Part shown: positions 12,330 through 23,709 of the stretch, piece after piece
How the letters are laid out: every line of letters begins with the position of its first letter
Position numbering within the stretch: the first letter of the stretch is position 1
NCBI RefSeq assembly: GCF_964355755.1
Contig: NC_092674.1
Coordinates: forward strand, 11,229,001 to 11,293,000
Direction: 5' to 3'
Source: Antedon mediterranea
Taxonomy: Eukaryota > Echinodermata > Crinoidea > Comatulida > Antedonidae
DNA: 64,000 bases
Notes under the pieces: model-generated
What the model saw: the letters and a program-made list of their open reading frames with translations, nothing else
What the model was told of the DNA's origin: nothing
Databases searched by the model: none
Made by a program: the position numbers and the translations under genes

Positions 12330-15300
12330 ACTAAAACAAATCGAAAACACATCATGCGAAAAAAAGCTAAAATATAATCACATAATTTAAAAGTCTAAAA
12401 TCTAATGGCCTTGATTGTAATACCAATTTGAGAAATTAATCAATTCTACTTGGAAAATTAATTATTTCTAAACAAAAAAGCAATCATATTTATGCTACAT
12501 AATATGCGACTCTGAATGTAACTCCTCCGGGTGTACTTGAAATCTATTCAGTGTTTTACCTTTCTGCTATTCTGTATATTGAAACAATACTAATTTTGTA
12601 TTCAGCAACTCAGCCTAGACAACATAACTCTAAGATTAAAGAGAATACTAAAGTTTAACGATCCCAAATGAATGCCATTTTGAGCCATGCGTTCTTATTT
12701 AGCTCCAGCGTGAAACTGTGCAACAAAACTATATAATTATACTGACATTATTCATCTATTCCGTGAAATATTATTAGTAATAAAATTATGATTGTAACAT
12801 AAATAAAGTAGGCCAATAAAAAAATAACAATATTGATATAAAATGTTAATTAGTTAAATTTATTTTAGTCATTAATAATTCGTTTTCATGTTTATATGTG
12901 TAGTAATGTTTAGCATAGAATACTTCATTGAAATTTGTTTTTTTAACGTTTATTTATATACAATAAAACATGGATGGAAGTAATTTTGCAGAGGTTGGCA
13001 AGTACATCCACCCTCAAAGTCTTTCCCACCCAACCTAAATTACCATAATACCCACCTAACAATCCTCATGGGTACATAAAGGTAGGTCTACCATTTTATA
13101 TTTTTCCACCCACAATACCTTTATGACAAGTATCTACGGTATTCCTAGTATATTATTATTTTAGCTTACAAAAACTGTCTAATTCAAAATTTCAGACAAC
13201 AATTCATAATAAGCAGAAATATCATTTAGCCAAACTAAAACGATATTAAATTCATCCATTTTTTAATTAATTCTAATAATTTCTATTAAAGACTGTCAAA
13301 ATTACTTACTGCAAATTCATGAGTTAAGCTTTGAATTTAATCAGAAATTTCAGAAATGATTTAGAAAGACGATACCTAATAGAATTGGATGTGCCTATAG
13401 GATTTTTATAATACTTTATTTTTTCAGTATTTCAATCTTATAAAGTAATATTTAATCGTTTTCATTATCTAATTGGGGATATAGCTTCTGCTTTAAACTA
13501 AGGCAACTTAAAGAAATGAGGCAGACGAGAAGACCGAATGTTGAGTAGAACCGCGTTTGCATAGGTAATGTAGATGATTTAATTTAGGTGAAGAGGTATA
13601 GCAAAAGGCACAAAACTGAAGTTTTGACAGAATAGAGGGAACGAATAAACAGTACAGTATAACGGAAGCATGCAATTGGAACATTTCATACATACGCTGG
13701 CATTAAAGAATTAGCGCATTACTAGTAGGCCTGCTGGTCTTTACCTTGCAAAACATTACATTTCTAGGGGAAAAATTTAAGGAACTATAATATTGTTAAA
13801 TTTTAAAATAAATGAATAGCAATAAGATTGTATTTGAGTACAGCAAGACAAGTTGTGAGCATAGCCTGCCAACTGTTGCTGGGGCATTAGTGTAGAATCC
13901 AGATAATTAATAATGTAATATCAAACCTAATAGGAAGAAAAAAACAAACTTAACACATGCTTATTTTAATGAAAACAAACAAAACTTTATTGTTTGCATA
14001 GATGAATTGGTTAGAATGCAAAAATAAATTTGCCAGCAATTATAAATTAATCAATCATATCATTTGGACATATAATTGCATTCATAGTTACTGTTTAGTG
14101 ATCAGTGAGCGTATTGAATGCACCCATTGATTAGACACAAACAATAGCTCACGCCAAATATGCTACCTCTCCACAAAGACCAGGTGATGACACGGTCAGT
14201 GCAACAATGAATTCAAGGTGACAGACGCTATGAACGTGAAGTTTAACAACCGAGCTGGCGCGAGCACACATCTCACGCTACAGTTATTGACGTTTCTCAT
14301 ATACATATAATCTTATTACTAATTATCAACACGGTAGTGTAGTTTTAATCAGTCTTAAATTATTTTGAACGAAAAAATTGATTCACGATGGTTGTCTTGG
14401 AAACAAATATAAAAAATCCTAACAATAACCGGCAATTTTAATACATTTTCTGAAAAGATGATTGTTATATAATCAACAGGAAAAAAATGAATCATCAAAC
14501 AACATAAAGTAACTTATTATTATTAATACGATAAATTATGTATAATGTGCTATATCATATATAACCAAAATATTATTATTTCCATAATTAGTTTTTATCT
14601 TATCATTAATGGATAGGGATCACTCTAATTTATAATATTAAAAAAGTATGACAGAAAATAACACTGTGTTATGTTTTATTACAAAGCACACTATAGATAA
14701 GTAACAAAATAATCTCAGAAAAAAAAATCCTCAAAAAAATCTATCATATTAATGTTTACTCCAGCTTTTTCATTTATTTATGAAATATATCATCATAGCA
14801 TATTGTATTATAAAGCCAAAGGCAAAAAATATGACAGCAAAAATATAATTTAGAGTGTTTTTATTTTCTTAAAACAACAAGGATGGAACAATTTTATTTT
14901 ATTAGTAAATAAAATAGAGAATGTACTGTAGTATCGATGTGGTTTATAATAAATTGCTTATTGGTGAGGCTTCTAGACAAATGACCATTCAATTCATGCA
15001 TATATTGTATTCAACTATGATTATTGTATTATATTGGGGATATTTACTTCTATGGGTTTGTGGTTTGTGTCTTTTTTTTGTATAAATGTTATACTGTACA
15101 CATTTAAATTTTGAAAAATAAAAACAGCATTAATGAGTGACATTCAATGGGTAAATTTAAAGACATTGGTACTAGGAAGAACAACCTCAGAATAGTCCTA
15201 GAAATATGGATATAGTCTATATATAGATTGACATAGATTGATAGATTATATAAATTGGAGTGTGTTTTTTGTTTTGTTTGCTGTTGTTTTCAAAGCAAAT

Positions 15301-15369
15301 TTGCCACTCTTGATGTACCATAGTACCTATTTTTCCAAAAAATATTTAATTTGAAAGAGAAATATTGTT
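12330..15369. other. Long AT-rich stretch with no supported gene
   Basis: No coding frame of note. A somewhat more complex, G+C-richer patch at 14100-14290 (CAGTGAGCGTATTGAATGC onward) stands out and could be a conserved non-coding element; the sequence alone does not show it. Confidence 0.4.
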
Positions 15370-15372
15370 ATA

Positions 15373-16181
15373 GGGCCTGTTTCTGCTGCAACTGCTCAAA
15401 ATACGGTATAAAAATACGGTATAAAATACGGTATTTTTTATACCGTATTTTTTAGTACCCCGTTTCTGCTAACAATACTTCTTGGGTGGTCGTGTTAAAT
15501 TTCATCTTTTTTACTCAAATTGCCATTCATTTATTTGATCGATAATTAAAAGTCGCAATAAAGGAAGTTTTACGTCTCACTTTCAACAGCCTAGCCCTAG
15601 TGATAGAGATGTTGTAAGAGCACAGAAAACATCGTAATGGGGACAATTAATTCGTTCCCTCCCCGAGTTATTGTATTTTGCAATGTTGTACTGCTTTCGC
15701 AGGCTCTTCAGCTTTGAGTTTACTTGCTTTGGAGACAAGTCTATTCCATACTCCTGCTTTATTTTTTTAGAAATGTCTTTATAAATGTGGTTGTCCCTTT
15801 TATTACCTTTTAGTTGGCCAGACATTTTAGCTTCCCCACACAAATTTATTTAGTAAAACTGTGACGTCTTCGCTCCACATTTTCGCCGAATATATATATA
15901 AACGTGACAGAAAATAACAATACGAATGTTGACCTTTTGTCATGTAAAAAAAAAATACGGTATTTTTTATTGGCAGCAGAAACGGGTACAAAAAATATGG
16001 TATAAATTTGTAAATACCGTATTTTATCCACAAATTTTGTGGGGAAAATACCGTATACTGTACAAAATACGGTATATTTTTTATGAGCGCAGTTTCTGCT
16101 GCCAAAAATATACCGTATATATACGGTATTCAAAAAATACCGTATAATATACGGTATTTAGTTGGCAGCAGAAACAGGGCC
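15373..16181 (-). mobile_element. PIF/Harbinger-like non-autonomous element, best copy
   Basis: 809 bp, bounded by ATA at 15370-15372 and 16182-16184. The left end is GGGCCTGTTTCTGCTGC; the right end, reverse-complemented, is GGCCCTGTTTCTGCTGCC. Internal copies of the end sequence alternate in orientation: CCCCGTTTCTGCTAAC near 15459, GGCAGCAGAAACGGG near 15974 and GTTTCTGCTGCC near 16091. About a dozen ATACCGTAT/ATACGGTAT words cluster in both end regions. The middle carries an 86-codon Myb/SANT-like fragment on the minus strand but no transposase. The three-base flank and the Myb-like cargo favour PIF/Harbinger. ATA is not the classic TTA/TAA site, so the class is inferred. Confidence 0.75.
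15583..15843 (-). CDS. Myb/SANT-like DNA-binding fragment (Harbinger accessory protein remnant)
   Basis: An 86-codon open frame. Residues ~12-65 (LKGNKRDNHIYKDISKKI, then KQVNSKLKSLRKQYNIAK, then CPHYD) have the order expected of the third-helix half of Myb/SANT-like (trihelix/MADF-type) proteins encoded beside PIF/Harbinger transposases. Those proteins bind the transposon ends and help bring transposase to the DNA. The usual N-terminal tryptophan helix is missing, and the last ~12 residues (LTTSLSLGLGC) are not typical, so this is truncated at both sides. It lies wholly inside the inverted-repeat element at 15373-16181. The Met start is simply the first in frame; translation is unproven. It is probably a relic rather than a working gene. 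The family call is from pattern recognition and would need a profile search. Confidence 0.6.
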   Translation of the reverse strand: MCGEAKMSGQLKGNKRDNHIYKDISKKIKQEYGIDLSPKQVNSKLKSLRKQYNIAKYNNSGRERINCPHYDVFCALTTSLSLGLGC

Positions 16182-16299
16182 ATACATTATATACAAACTC
16201 TGTTTTCAATTCCTATCAGCACCAAATGTAACATGTTGTCCTTTTACTGTTCAAAGACAAATCGTTATGACTTTCTGAACGAGTCAGCTTTTTCTAATT

Positions 16300-16310
16300 A
16301 ATTAATTAAT
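16300..16310. repeat. TTAA tract beside the Harbinger-like element
   Basis: A short TTAATTAATTAAT simple repeat; nothing else between the element at 15373-16181 and 16497. Confidence 0.3.
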
Positions 16311-16496
16311 GATGATAATACATTCTAAATTTCTGAGAATTTGAAATGAGTAGGCCTGGCCAACTCTGGCGAATTCTGTGTGCGAAAATTCGATTGACGC
16401 ATGGCAAGGCCGTGCTATGTGTATACAAGCGAAAATAAATCTTCAAAATATAAGGGAAAATGTCATCTTTTTAATTGGTGTGGACTCTCTACAGTT

Positions 16497-16538
16497 GCCC
16501 CCCACCCCTATTTCAGAAAATTCTGGATCCGCCTGTGT
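16497..16538 (-). mobile_element. hAT-like end fragment (GGCGGATCCAG type)
   Basis: On the minus strand it reads CAGGCGGATCCAGAATTTTC followed by GAAATAGGGGTGGGGGG. A very similar fragment occurs at 51880-51927 (CAGTGGTGGATCCAGGATTT). CAGTGGCGGATCC-type termini with a downstream G-run are common hAT ends. Only one end is visible here. Confidence 0.45.
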
Positions 16539-16544
16539 GCTTAA

Positions 16545-17480
16545 CCCTCTCTTCCATCTTCTGAGTGTGCTTATTATATCAGTGAACGCCTACACACATT
16601 CTTGAATCAGACAAAAAACATGAAGCTTTGTGAACACGTTCTGCATACTTTAACCAGATTAAACATGTTCTAATGTAATTTCCAGTGTCATTTGTGATAT
16701 TCCGTAGGTCAGGACCACAATTTTACAAATTGAGAGCACGACGTAATATAATCATTTAGTGCTCACCATTAGGTCTGTTTAACTTGTGAAATTAGATGAA
16801 TATGTGAATGTTGAACCACAACCATATTATTAGAAATTTCAAAGATAAAGAGACATGCTTTAGAATAATTTATTTAAGAATAATTTCTGATCTACGACAA
16901 TAAAATAGAAAGAAGTCTGCTCAGTATATACTAATATACTAATAATACTAACATCACAAAAACAATATAATGTTTATAAAAAATATATGTCCTCACGGTT
17001 AGAAATTATCAATCGAAATTGTCTGTCAGTCAAAATAACAGAAAAGACAGTGTAATTTATTTATTACTGCAAATTAAATGCACATAATTAATTAATTAAA
17101 TGTAAAGTGTTTTCATTATAACGTAAGTTTTTATAATACAATGATTTTAATTAATATTAATACTGCATGTAGTAAGAACCCCTTCTTACTCATTGGAAAC
17201 GCCTATTAAAGGAACACTATCCCAAACAAACCAAACAAGGGGAATTATAAATGATGGTTTTTATACTTGTTGGTAGTACTGTAGTCATGATTGAAAACAA
17301 TTTTTTACTATTCAAGATTTACTAGAAAATGGACAAATATTTCGGTGATACCACAACCATCATCAGCGTTGTGACTCTTCTGGATATCGCCTATGGCATC
17401 CTTAATTTTGTCGGGGTATTCAGGACGGAGTTATAGATCCTAGTAAGTGTTGAATTGTTTTACAAATGTTTGTGTTTTAA
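16545..17480. other. AT-rich stretch with no supported gene
   Basis: No gene or element recognised. Confidence 0.4.
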
Positions 17481-17485
17481 CACTA

Positions 17486-17647
17486 CAGCCAACCCTATTG
17501 GGTAAGGGGACACTTTACGATGACCCAAACAAGCGGAAATATATCTTTTTTAATACTATGGCCAACCAATATTAAAGTGATACAGCTAGAGTATAATCGC
17601 AACACTCTGTTGGGTCCAAAAGTATCCCAATAATAAGAGTGCTACTG
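17486..17647. mobile_element. Mariner-type MITE (GTCCAAA..CTACTG family)
   Basis: 162 bp flanked by TA at 17484-17485 and 17648-17649. The left end is CAGCCAACCCTATTGGG and the right end GTGCTACTG. Internal words (AAGGGGACACTTTACG, TTGGGTCCAAAAGTATCC) recur in the copies at 27005-27236 and 36490-36576. Confidence 0.55.
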
Positions 17648-17649
17648 TA

Positions 17650-19875
17650 ATATTATTAAGTAGTTTAACTAGTGATCAGTTATGTTATAGTTAAATTTTC
17701 ATATTTAGTGAAAAACAAATTTCTTAGTGCAGTCAGTTAAACCACTTAATGTATATTTACTATACACTTCCTTCCTCTTTATTGAAAATGTTTCTTTACA
17801 AATACTTTGATAAAAAAGATTGTATTGGTTTGTCTATTAAGGACTATGCCACCTGTTGTTAATGACTCCTTTAGTAAAATACCTGTATTAGTTACTTAAT
17901 GCAGGAAGTTTACACACTCAAGTCCTTCGCACTATACCTTGATTTGCCATTCCTAAACCGCACCTCACTTGAGGACTATCGTCAACGATTTTATTTATAG
18001 ATAACAGTGCCATTTATGGATTTGAAAAAAAAAGAGTACCGGTAGCACAAAAGAATTTTTTATGAATATTTTTGAGATTTTAAGTTAAAAATATCTACTT
18101 TGTAAATTCCACATAGTAGACCTCTGTACATTATCTGAAATACAGTATTATACTGAACTGTTCCAGTACTCTTTAGCCAGTCAAAAGAAAGAATAAAAAA
18201 ATAAATAAATCAACTGAATACTGAATAATAACCAAGACCAAGCAGAGAAGTTAATACAGTAGAAAATCCCCCAACGAAACCTATAGTTATAATCAGGCAA
18301 GAGTACAGTATACAGTATTTCAACAATGGAATTTACCTTGTTGACTGTCCAAATTTAGCCCAAAAGGGAAAATACTTGAACATGGGATTCAGTCAGTCGG
18401 TGTAATATTATACAAAATGTGAAATTTCTTGGAACTTAAAAAAAGAAAACACCTCATGTTAATTTTCCGTAACAGTGAATAAAATGAATTATTGATTGCA
18501 ATAAATGGAACATGTCTTGTGTTAGAAGAAATTACATATTCTTCTAAATAGCACTGAGTGTTTTACAAGGATTTCATTGTTCTGGGTACAGGTACACCCA
18601 CCTACAAAGTTCCCTACGTCAAGCTTAATTCGAGGCCTTCCACCTAGCAACAACACCACTCATCTAAAACCTGGATACTTTTTTACACCAACCTCCTAAA
18701 CTTGTTTGAGCACATATGACAATGACAACTTCTTTTATTTTCTTTGTAAATAAAGTAGATAAATAAACGACAAAATTAACATTTATAATTACAAAATTGA
18801 TTTAAACAAAGAAAAGGCCTACATCATACGTTTCCAGGCTAACCTGCCTGATAACCCCACGTTTAATAGTCTAATTGTTTATGTCAGGTGAATCCCACAT
18901 TACAAATAAACCAGTCTGAGTTTAACAGTTCAGTAAACTTTATTACTTGTTAATGTACTGTATGTAGGCACAAATATATGTTATCCACTGTATACAGGTA
19001 GTAACTATTGATTTAAAAGGTATATATTAAAGTATAGTAATACATACATTTCCCTCTTTGTTTTGTAGCCAGATGTTAATAGTGAGCGTTTGCATCGGGT
19101 AGATGACAATTAATTAAAGCGTGACACAAGCGACGACAGTCATCCCCCTCCTGACATAGTCCACAGACCCTATACACGTGGGCTTGGTGGGTGTATTTAA
19201 AAAGTGTTTGCGTTAGCCAGGCTAGGTCTTGTGAAAGTGAATTCACAGTCTACACAAACTATATAATATACATAAAATATGATGTTTAGTTACAATTAAA
19301 ATTGAAAAACGTAGGCCTTCCGTGTTTCTTTTTAACTGCCACTTTAAACAAAGTCAATATATTTCTAACTTATTAATCATTAAGTTATTATTAAGCTCAA
19401 CAACATGTACTTTCTTATTCAAAAAAACTCATTCTTTCAACCTTTTTCTTGTGTTAAATATATCATCTATCTGATAAATGAGACAATTTTTCTTCTAAAA
19501 ACATAAATAACTTGTGAATGCACTGTATTACAAAAGAAATTAGAAAAAAGACAAAGTAGTATAATTAATGAAACACATGTGCTGCAAAGTATGACTGCGA
19601 AATTGCAAAAATATTTCAATGTTCTATTTCCAAAATTAAATAGGTTTTTTCCTATAAAATCTATGCTAAATAAGAACTATTAATCACTACCTACATCCTC
19701 ACACTTCATCAAAATACATGAAACATGTCAGGCCAAAACCCAGTAAACCATAAAGAAAATGCTACAATAATTAACACACTAGCTAAACACTGCGCATTAG
19801 CAGTACGTAAAAACATACTTCCATAATATTGCAGCTACAGTAGTATAAAATAGCACAGCTTGTGTTTTTACATTG
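17650..19875. other. AT-rich stretch; one G+C-richer patch
   Basis: No coding signal. The patch at 19080-19215 (AGTGAGCGTTTGCATCGGG onward) is more complex than its surroundings and could be a regulatory or conserved non-coding element; I cannot decide from one sequence. Confidence 0.35.
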
Positions 19876-20002
19876 CCAGGGTACCCACCAGGGGTGGAAA
19901 GAGGCGGATATCAGTGAAATGTATTGCCTAAGGACACGGGCAATGCGACGAGCATTGGATTCAAACCCACGATCTCACAATCAATACAATGCGCCACATG
20001 CT
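19876..20002 (-). mobile_element. tRNA-derived SINE, 5' part (GGCAA..TCTCTCCAC family)
   Basis: On the minus strand: AGCATGTGGCGCATTGTATT, then GTGGGTTTGAATCCAATGC (a Pol III B-box-like word), then TGTCCTTAGGCAATACATTT and CTCTTTCCACCCCTGGTGGG followed by TACCC. The same order occurs at 55943-56222. The 3' tail is missing here. Confidence 0.65.
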
Positions 20003-20054
20003 CTCAAGTCTACTTTATGAAGTTTACAAATAAAATAGGTTTCCAATGATGTCT

Positions 20055-20345
20055 CAAACTTTGATGATGATATAAATGATGATTTAATGATGATTGGATG
20101 ATAATGATGCTGATGATGATAATGATGCTGATGATGATGATGCTGGTGATGATGATGATGCTGGTGATGATAATGATGCTGATGATGATAATGATGATGA
20201 CGATGGTGATGATGGTAATGATAATGGTGATGATGTTAATGATAATGGTGATGATAATAATGTTGATGATGATAATGTTGTTAATAATGATGTTGATGAT
20301 AATGTTGATAATAATGATGTTGATGATAGTGATAATAATGTCTGA
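20055..20345 (+). repeat. Long GATGAT/AATGAT microsatellite
   Basis: About 290 bp of interspersed GATGAT, AATGAT, GCTGAT, GGTGAT and GTTGAT triplets. Frames of 83-126 codons across it are Asp/Asn-, Met- or Ile-rich simple-repeat translations, not genes. Confidence 0.9.
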
Positions 20346-20349
20346 GGAA

Positions 20350-21418
20350 GAAGAATTATATTCTAGTAATTTACACATAAAACAATGCATATACAGTATT
20401 GCTATTCTCTTCTTCTTCCTAGGAGGTGGTTATTATTATTATTAGTGGTCAGTGACTGTTGCGTGTATGGCTATGTGAACTTAACACGTAATCTGGGTTT
20501 ATGATTTCCATCTCAAGTGTCCTCTATGAAGTTTACAAATAAAAAAAGCTTTCTAATGATGAATATGTCTCAAACTTTGATTATGTGCAGTTTAAATTTA
20601 AATGAAAATTATTAATACATTCTATGTGTTGAAGGCTTTGATTATTTAATTTCTATAATACCAAACCCACACAAATACATTTACATATGGGTATCCATTA
20701 TCGTTTGGAATTAAGGTTTTCAATAAAAGTATAATCCTCAGTTAACATTAATCGAAGAATAACAAAAGCTACATTACACTGGTTAGAATTAACACGCTTA
20801 AGCTGATCCGAATCATGTACCTCTGATGTAACTATGATATAACTCTGATGTACCTTGATATAACTCTGATAGTTTTCAGAGCTGTACAGCCAATATAACT
20901 CTAGTTTCAGAAGTACAGTTTTCAGCAGATCATATTTAACAAACGCTTCCTAACAAAGTTAACATATATTGGACGTAGTCAAACCACAATGTAAGTTTGA
21001 TAAAGAACGTGTAACCATAGCCTAAATATGACTTATTAATTATATCAAGTCAAGTTATATCAATGTTAAATATAATGTATTGATTTAACTAATTTCCCAT
21101 TAACAAGGTAAAGTTTAAGCTAAATCTTTTTCCTAGTAATCAAAAAACTTCACATACAGTTAGTGCATTAAAGCATAACAGTAACACATTATTTATTCAA
21201 CGATTCATGTAAACCTGAAACTAAAACATATTTTATGTTGTTTCAATTTTTGACATCAGTGAGTTCATTTTTGTTTTATCACCCGCAATACTCCCAGGGA
21301 ATCATTGAAATATATGGAAATTACATATGATTTTGGTAGAAACTCGCAGGCAATTATTATAAAATATATGTTTGAAATGTCCAAAAGAATGTTAATATTA
21401 TATTCAAGTATATTTTCG
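20350..21418. other. AT-rich stretch with repeated AACTCTGAT words
   Basis: At 20825-20905 AACTCTGATG, AACTCTGATA and AACTCTAG recur every ~25-30 bp. GCTTAAGCTGATCCGAA near 20801 resembles GCTTAAGCTGAACCGAA near 54095. No gene. Confidence 0.35.
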
Positions 21419-21419
21419 A

Positions 21420-21715
21420 GTCAAGTGGCCAAGCGAACAATACAATCAGCACAAGGTCTTCCTCAACCATTCTGGTGGTAGAACAAGTCTTCTCGGATAA
21501 TTACTTAAAGAAACCTTCCCTACAATTTGTGACGCTTTATATCGACTTATTTTTCACATTTTTAACCATTTAAAGACGAAAAAAGTTAAATATAGTTTGT
21601 GATCTTAAAATAGATCTAAAAAACGTAGGGAAGGTGTCTTTAAAACTGGAGGTCCAGTGTACACATCTGGCTTGTGTGAAGTGCATCTTTTGAAATAGAT
21701 GTTACCTTTTCCATC
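21420..21715 (+). mobile_element. tRNA-derived SINE interrupted by a TTAA MITE
   Basis: The head AGTCAAGTGGCCAAGCGAAC resembles the A-box region of a Ser/Leu-type tRNA. The body TCTGGTGGTAGAACAAGTC then TTCTCGGATAA breaks off at 21500. After the inserted element it resumes with AGGTCCAGTGTACAC, CTTGTGTGAAGTGCATC. Intact relatives at 31830 and 41685 read straight through this point, which shows the insertion. Confidence 0.7.
21509..21639 (-). mobile_element. TTAA-flanked 131-bp MITE, copy C (internally deleted)
   Basis: Bounded by TTAA at 21505-21508 and 21640-21643. Ends are AGAAACCTTCCCTAC and, from the right, AGACACCTTCCCTACG. The interior, read in reverse, matches the left ~100 bp of the 626-bp copies (AGATCTA, AGATCACAAACTATATTTAA, AAAATGTGAAAAATAAGTCG). 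It therefore lies in the opposite orientation and has lost the middle and far portions while keeping two usable ends. Confidence 0.8.
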
Positions 21716-21735
21716 TCAGCCCCCGTCGTTTGTGG

Positions 21736-23277
21736 GGGATATGACCGGTTGGGCCGCCGACAAGTTGAGCCGCCGGTGATTTCTATGAAACGCCCAGTGC
21801 ATGCATCTTTTACGACATTTCGCGTAGTGATTAGGATGGTGTCCTAGTACATAAGTTCATGGTCTTGGTTTATTGTGTCATAAAAATAAATAATATATAA
21901 TTACATAGGCCTATTACAATTAACACAGCAAATGAAAGTAGTAATATTTAATAATTTAATTGTTTTTAATCTTTCGAGGAAAAAATTCAGTGCACTCATA
22001 ATTTTCCTCGCGTGTAGGCCTACCACGTAAAGTCACGTTGTCTCTCAGCACTAATTAATAGAGTATTAACATTCTTCGAATGAGGTTTAATAAATATTAT
22101 TTTTTATTTACTAATCTTTTAATATCATATTTTATTGAATTTTAAAATGTTAAAACCCAAAATATTTTACTAAAAAACGTGATTTTATGTAATTATTTTA
22201 CCGAAAAATGGAGTAGGCCTAGTTCATACATCTGCCGACTGTGAGGGGCAACATGTTTACGTCATTTTTGGCTAAAAACGATCACTTTCGGTGATGTTTT
22301 ATATTTTGGAATCTACAAGCCAGATTTTCATAATTATTTCTTTAATTATAATATTTAATAATATATATACTAAAAACCATGATATACAGTCGACTCCGCC
22401 CAAGTCGAATCTAATGGGACCGGTATAAAAATTCGAGTTACGCGAACTTCGACTTACAGATTTCCCAAAAAAATGCTAGGCCTAGGCTCACTCACTAGCT
22501 GCGCTATGGTATTAGTAGTAGTGGACCCTGCCCTGTCGCGATCGCGGCCCACGCGATGAGCCTTCTTGAATTGAATTTGCTTAGCTAGGCCTAATAAATG
22601 CTAAGCCTCTTTATCGACAATGATGAACTGTATTTTCCCGAAACAATACAAAAACGTATAATAAATACATTTCGGTTCTTATTCGAAATCGGTATCTATT
22701 GTTTATTGCCATCTGTCTAGCACAAAATAGGTACCCACAAAACGCCGCTCAAGTTCTCAACTCTGAAACAACTCATACACTATACACTAGCGCGAGTTGT
22801 AGGACGCCGCCTATACTATACAACCTGCTTGAGAGAACCGATATGGTCCCACATTTTCCCCTCTGTTGTTTGTTTATCGAATTACGTACGTTTCATCGGC
22901 TTTTTTTTCGCGTTGTTGCCGCGTAATTTGTGACTTCGACTTATACGATATAAATCACTAAAGAATGTGTGTATTCGGACCGCAAAAAGACGTCGACTTA
23001 GACGAATTTCGACTTAGAAAAATTCGACTTAGAAATAAAAATTACACAGTAATGTATAGGAAAGAATTGGGACTTTCCTAAAAATTCGACTTTCGCGATT
23101 TTTCGACTTACGCGAATTCGACTTAGGCGGAGTCGACTGTATAAACGTTTGAATGTACATCGTTATCCCTAATATAAATTGAACGAGCATCAGCAAAAGT
23201 TAGCATTTGGCGTTCCATAGAAAATAACTTTTTTCTGGCGGCGGCTCAACTTGTCGGCGGCTCAACTTGGCCTAATC
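21736..23277. mobile_element. 1.54-kb inverted-repeat element with 9-bp target duplication
   Basis: CGTTTGTGG occurs at 21727-21735 and again at 23278-23286. Inside the left copy the sequence reads GGGATATGACCGGTTGGGCC then GCCGACAAGTTGAGCCGCCG. From the right, reverse-complemented, it reads GATTAGGCCAAGTTGAGCC then GCCGACAAGTTGAGCCGCCG. AAGTTGAGCCGCC appears twice within the right terminal repeat. An 8- or 9-bp duplication would fit hAT or Mutator-like elements. A pogo-like MITE at 22387-23139 fills about half of it. No transposase frame is visible. Confidence 0.7.
22387..23139. mobile_element. Nested pogo/Tigger-like MITE rich in TCGACTTA
   Basis: 753 bp with TA at 22385-22386 and 23140-23141. 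Both ends read CAGTCGACTCCGCC then (C/T)AAGTCGAAT, a nearly perfect inverted repeat. The subterminal regions carry many TCGACTTA/TAAGTCGA words (22451-22460, 22931-22940, and a cluster at 22991-23125). The TA site and CAGTCGA start are typical of the Tigger/pogo branch of mariner. The middle contains ordinary sequence without a transposase. Confidence 0.8.
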
Positions 23278-23437
23278 CGTTTGTGGTTGGGGCTGCACTG
23301 TGGCTGCCGTATGGGTCAGTAAAAAACCCAATCCAAATTTCCTCAACTGAATATTATCATACAAACAAAATATAAATTCTAAAATGATATTTTTCTTTAA
23401 TATTATTTACAGTAATATTAGTCACGTAAAAGTGTAA

Positions 23438-23705
23438 AGCCTGGTTTCCATTAAAATCGCTACAGCGTTTCCATTACAATCGCTACACGCGCAGATGTTG
23501 CCGACGCAATTGGGAAGGCTCCCCGATTCATCAAAGTCAAATCAGCAAAGTTCAACCATGTTCAACTTTGCCGATTTTGTCGGCGATGAATCGTATACGC
23601 ATACCAAAGGATATTTAGCGCTCGCGTACTAGATCCCCGATAAATTCTAGCGTTTCCATAGAATCGCTACGCTCTGTCGTGTAGCGATTTTATGGAAACT
23701 AGACT
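23438..23705. mobile_element. 268-bp TAA-flanked MITE (Harbinger-type)
   Basis: TAA at 23435-23437 and 23706-23708. The left end is AGCCTGGTTTCCATTAAAAT then CGCTACA. The right end, reverse-complemented, is AGTCTAGTTTCCATAAAATC then GCTACAC. A second inner pair, GCGTTTCCATTACAATCGC and GCGTTTCCATAGAATCGC, repeats the motif. TWA-type three-base sites are typical of PIF/Harbinger. Confidence 0.75.
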
Positions 23706-23709
23706 TAAA

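Noticed and set aside
20010-20445. Open frames of 83-126 codons across the GAT microsatellite
   Set aside because: They are translations of a trinucleotide-like repeat in several frames at once (Asp/Asn, Met, Ile runs).
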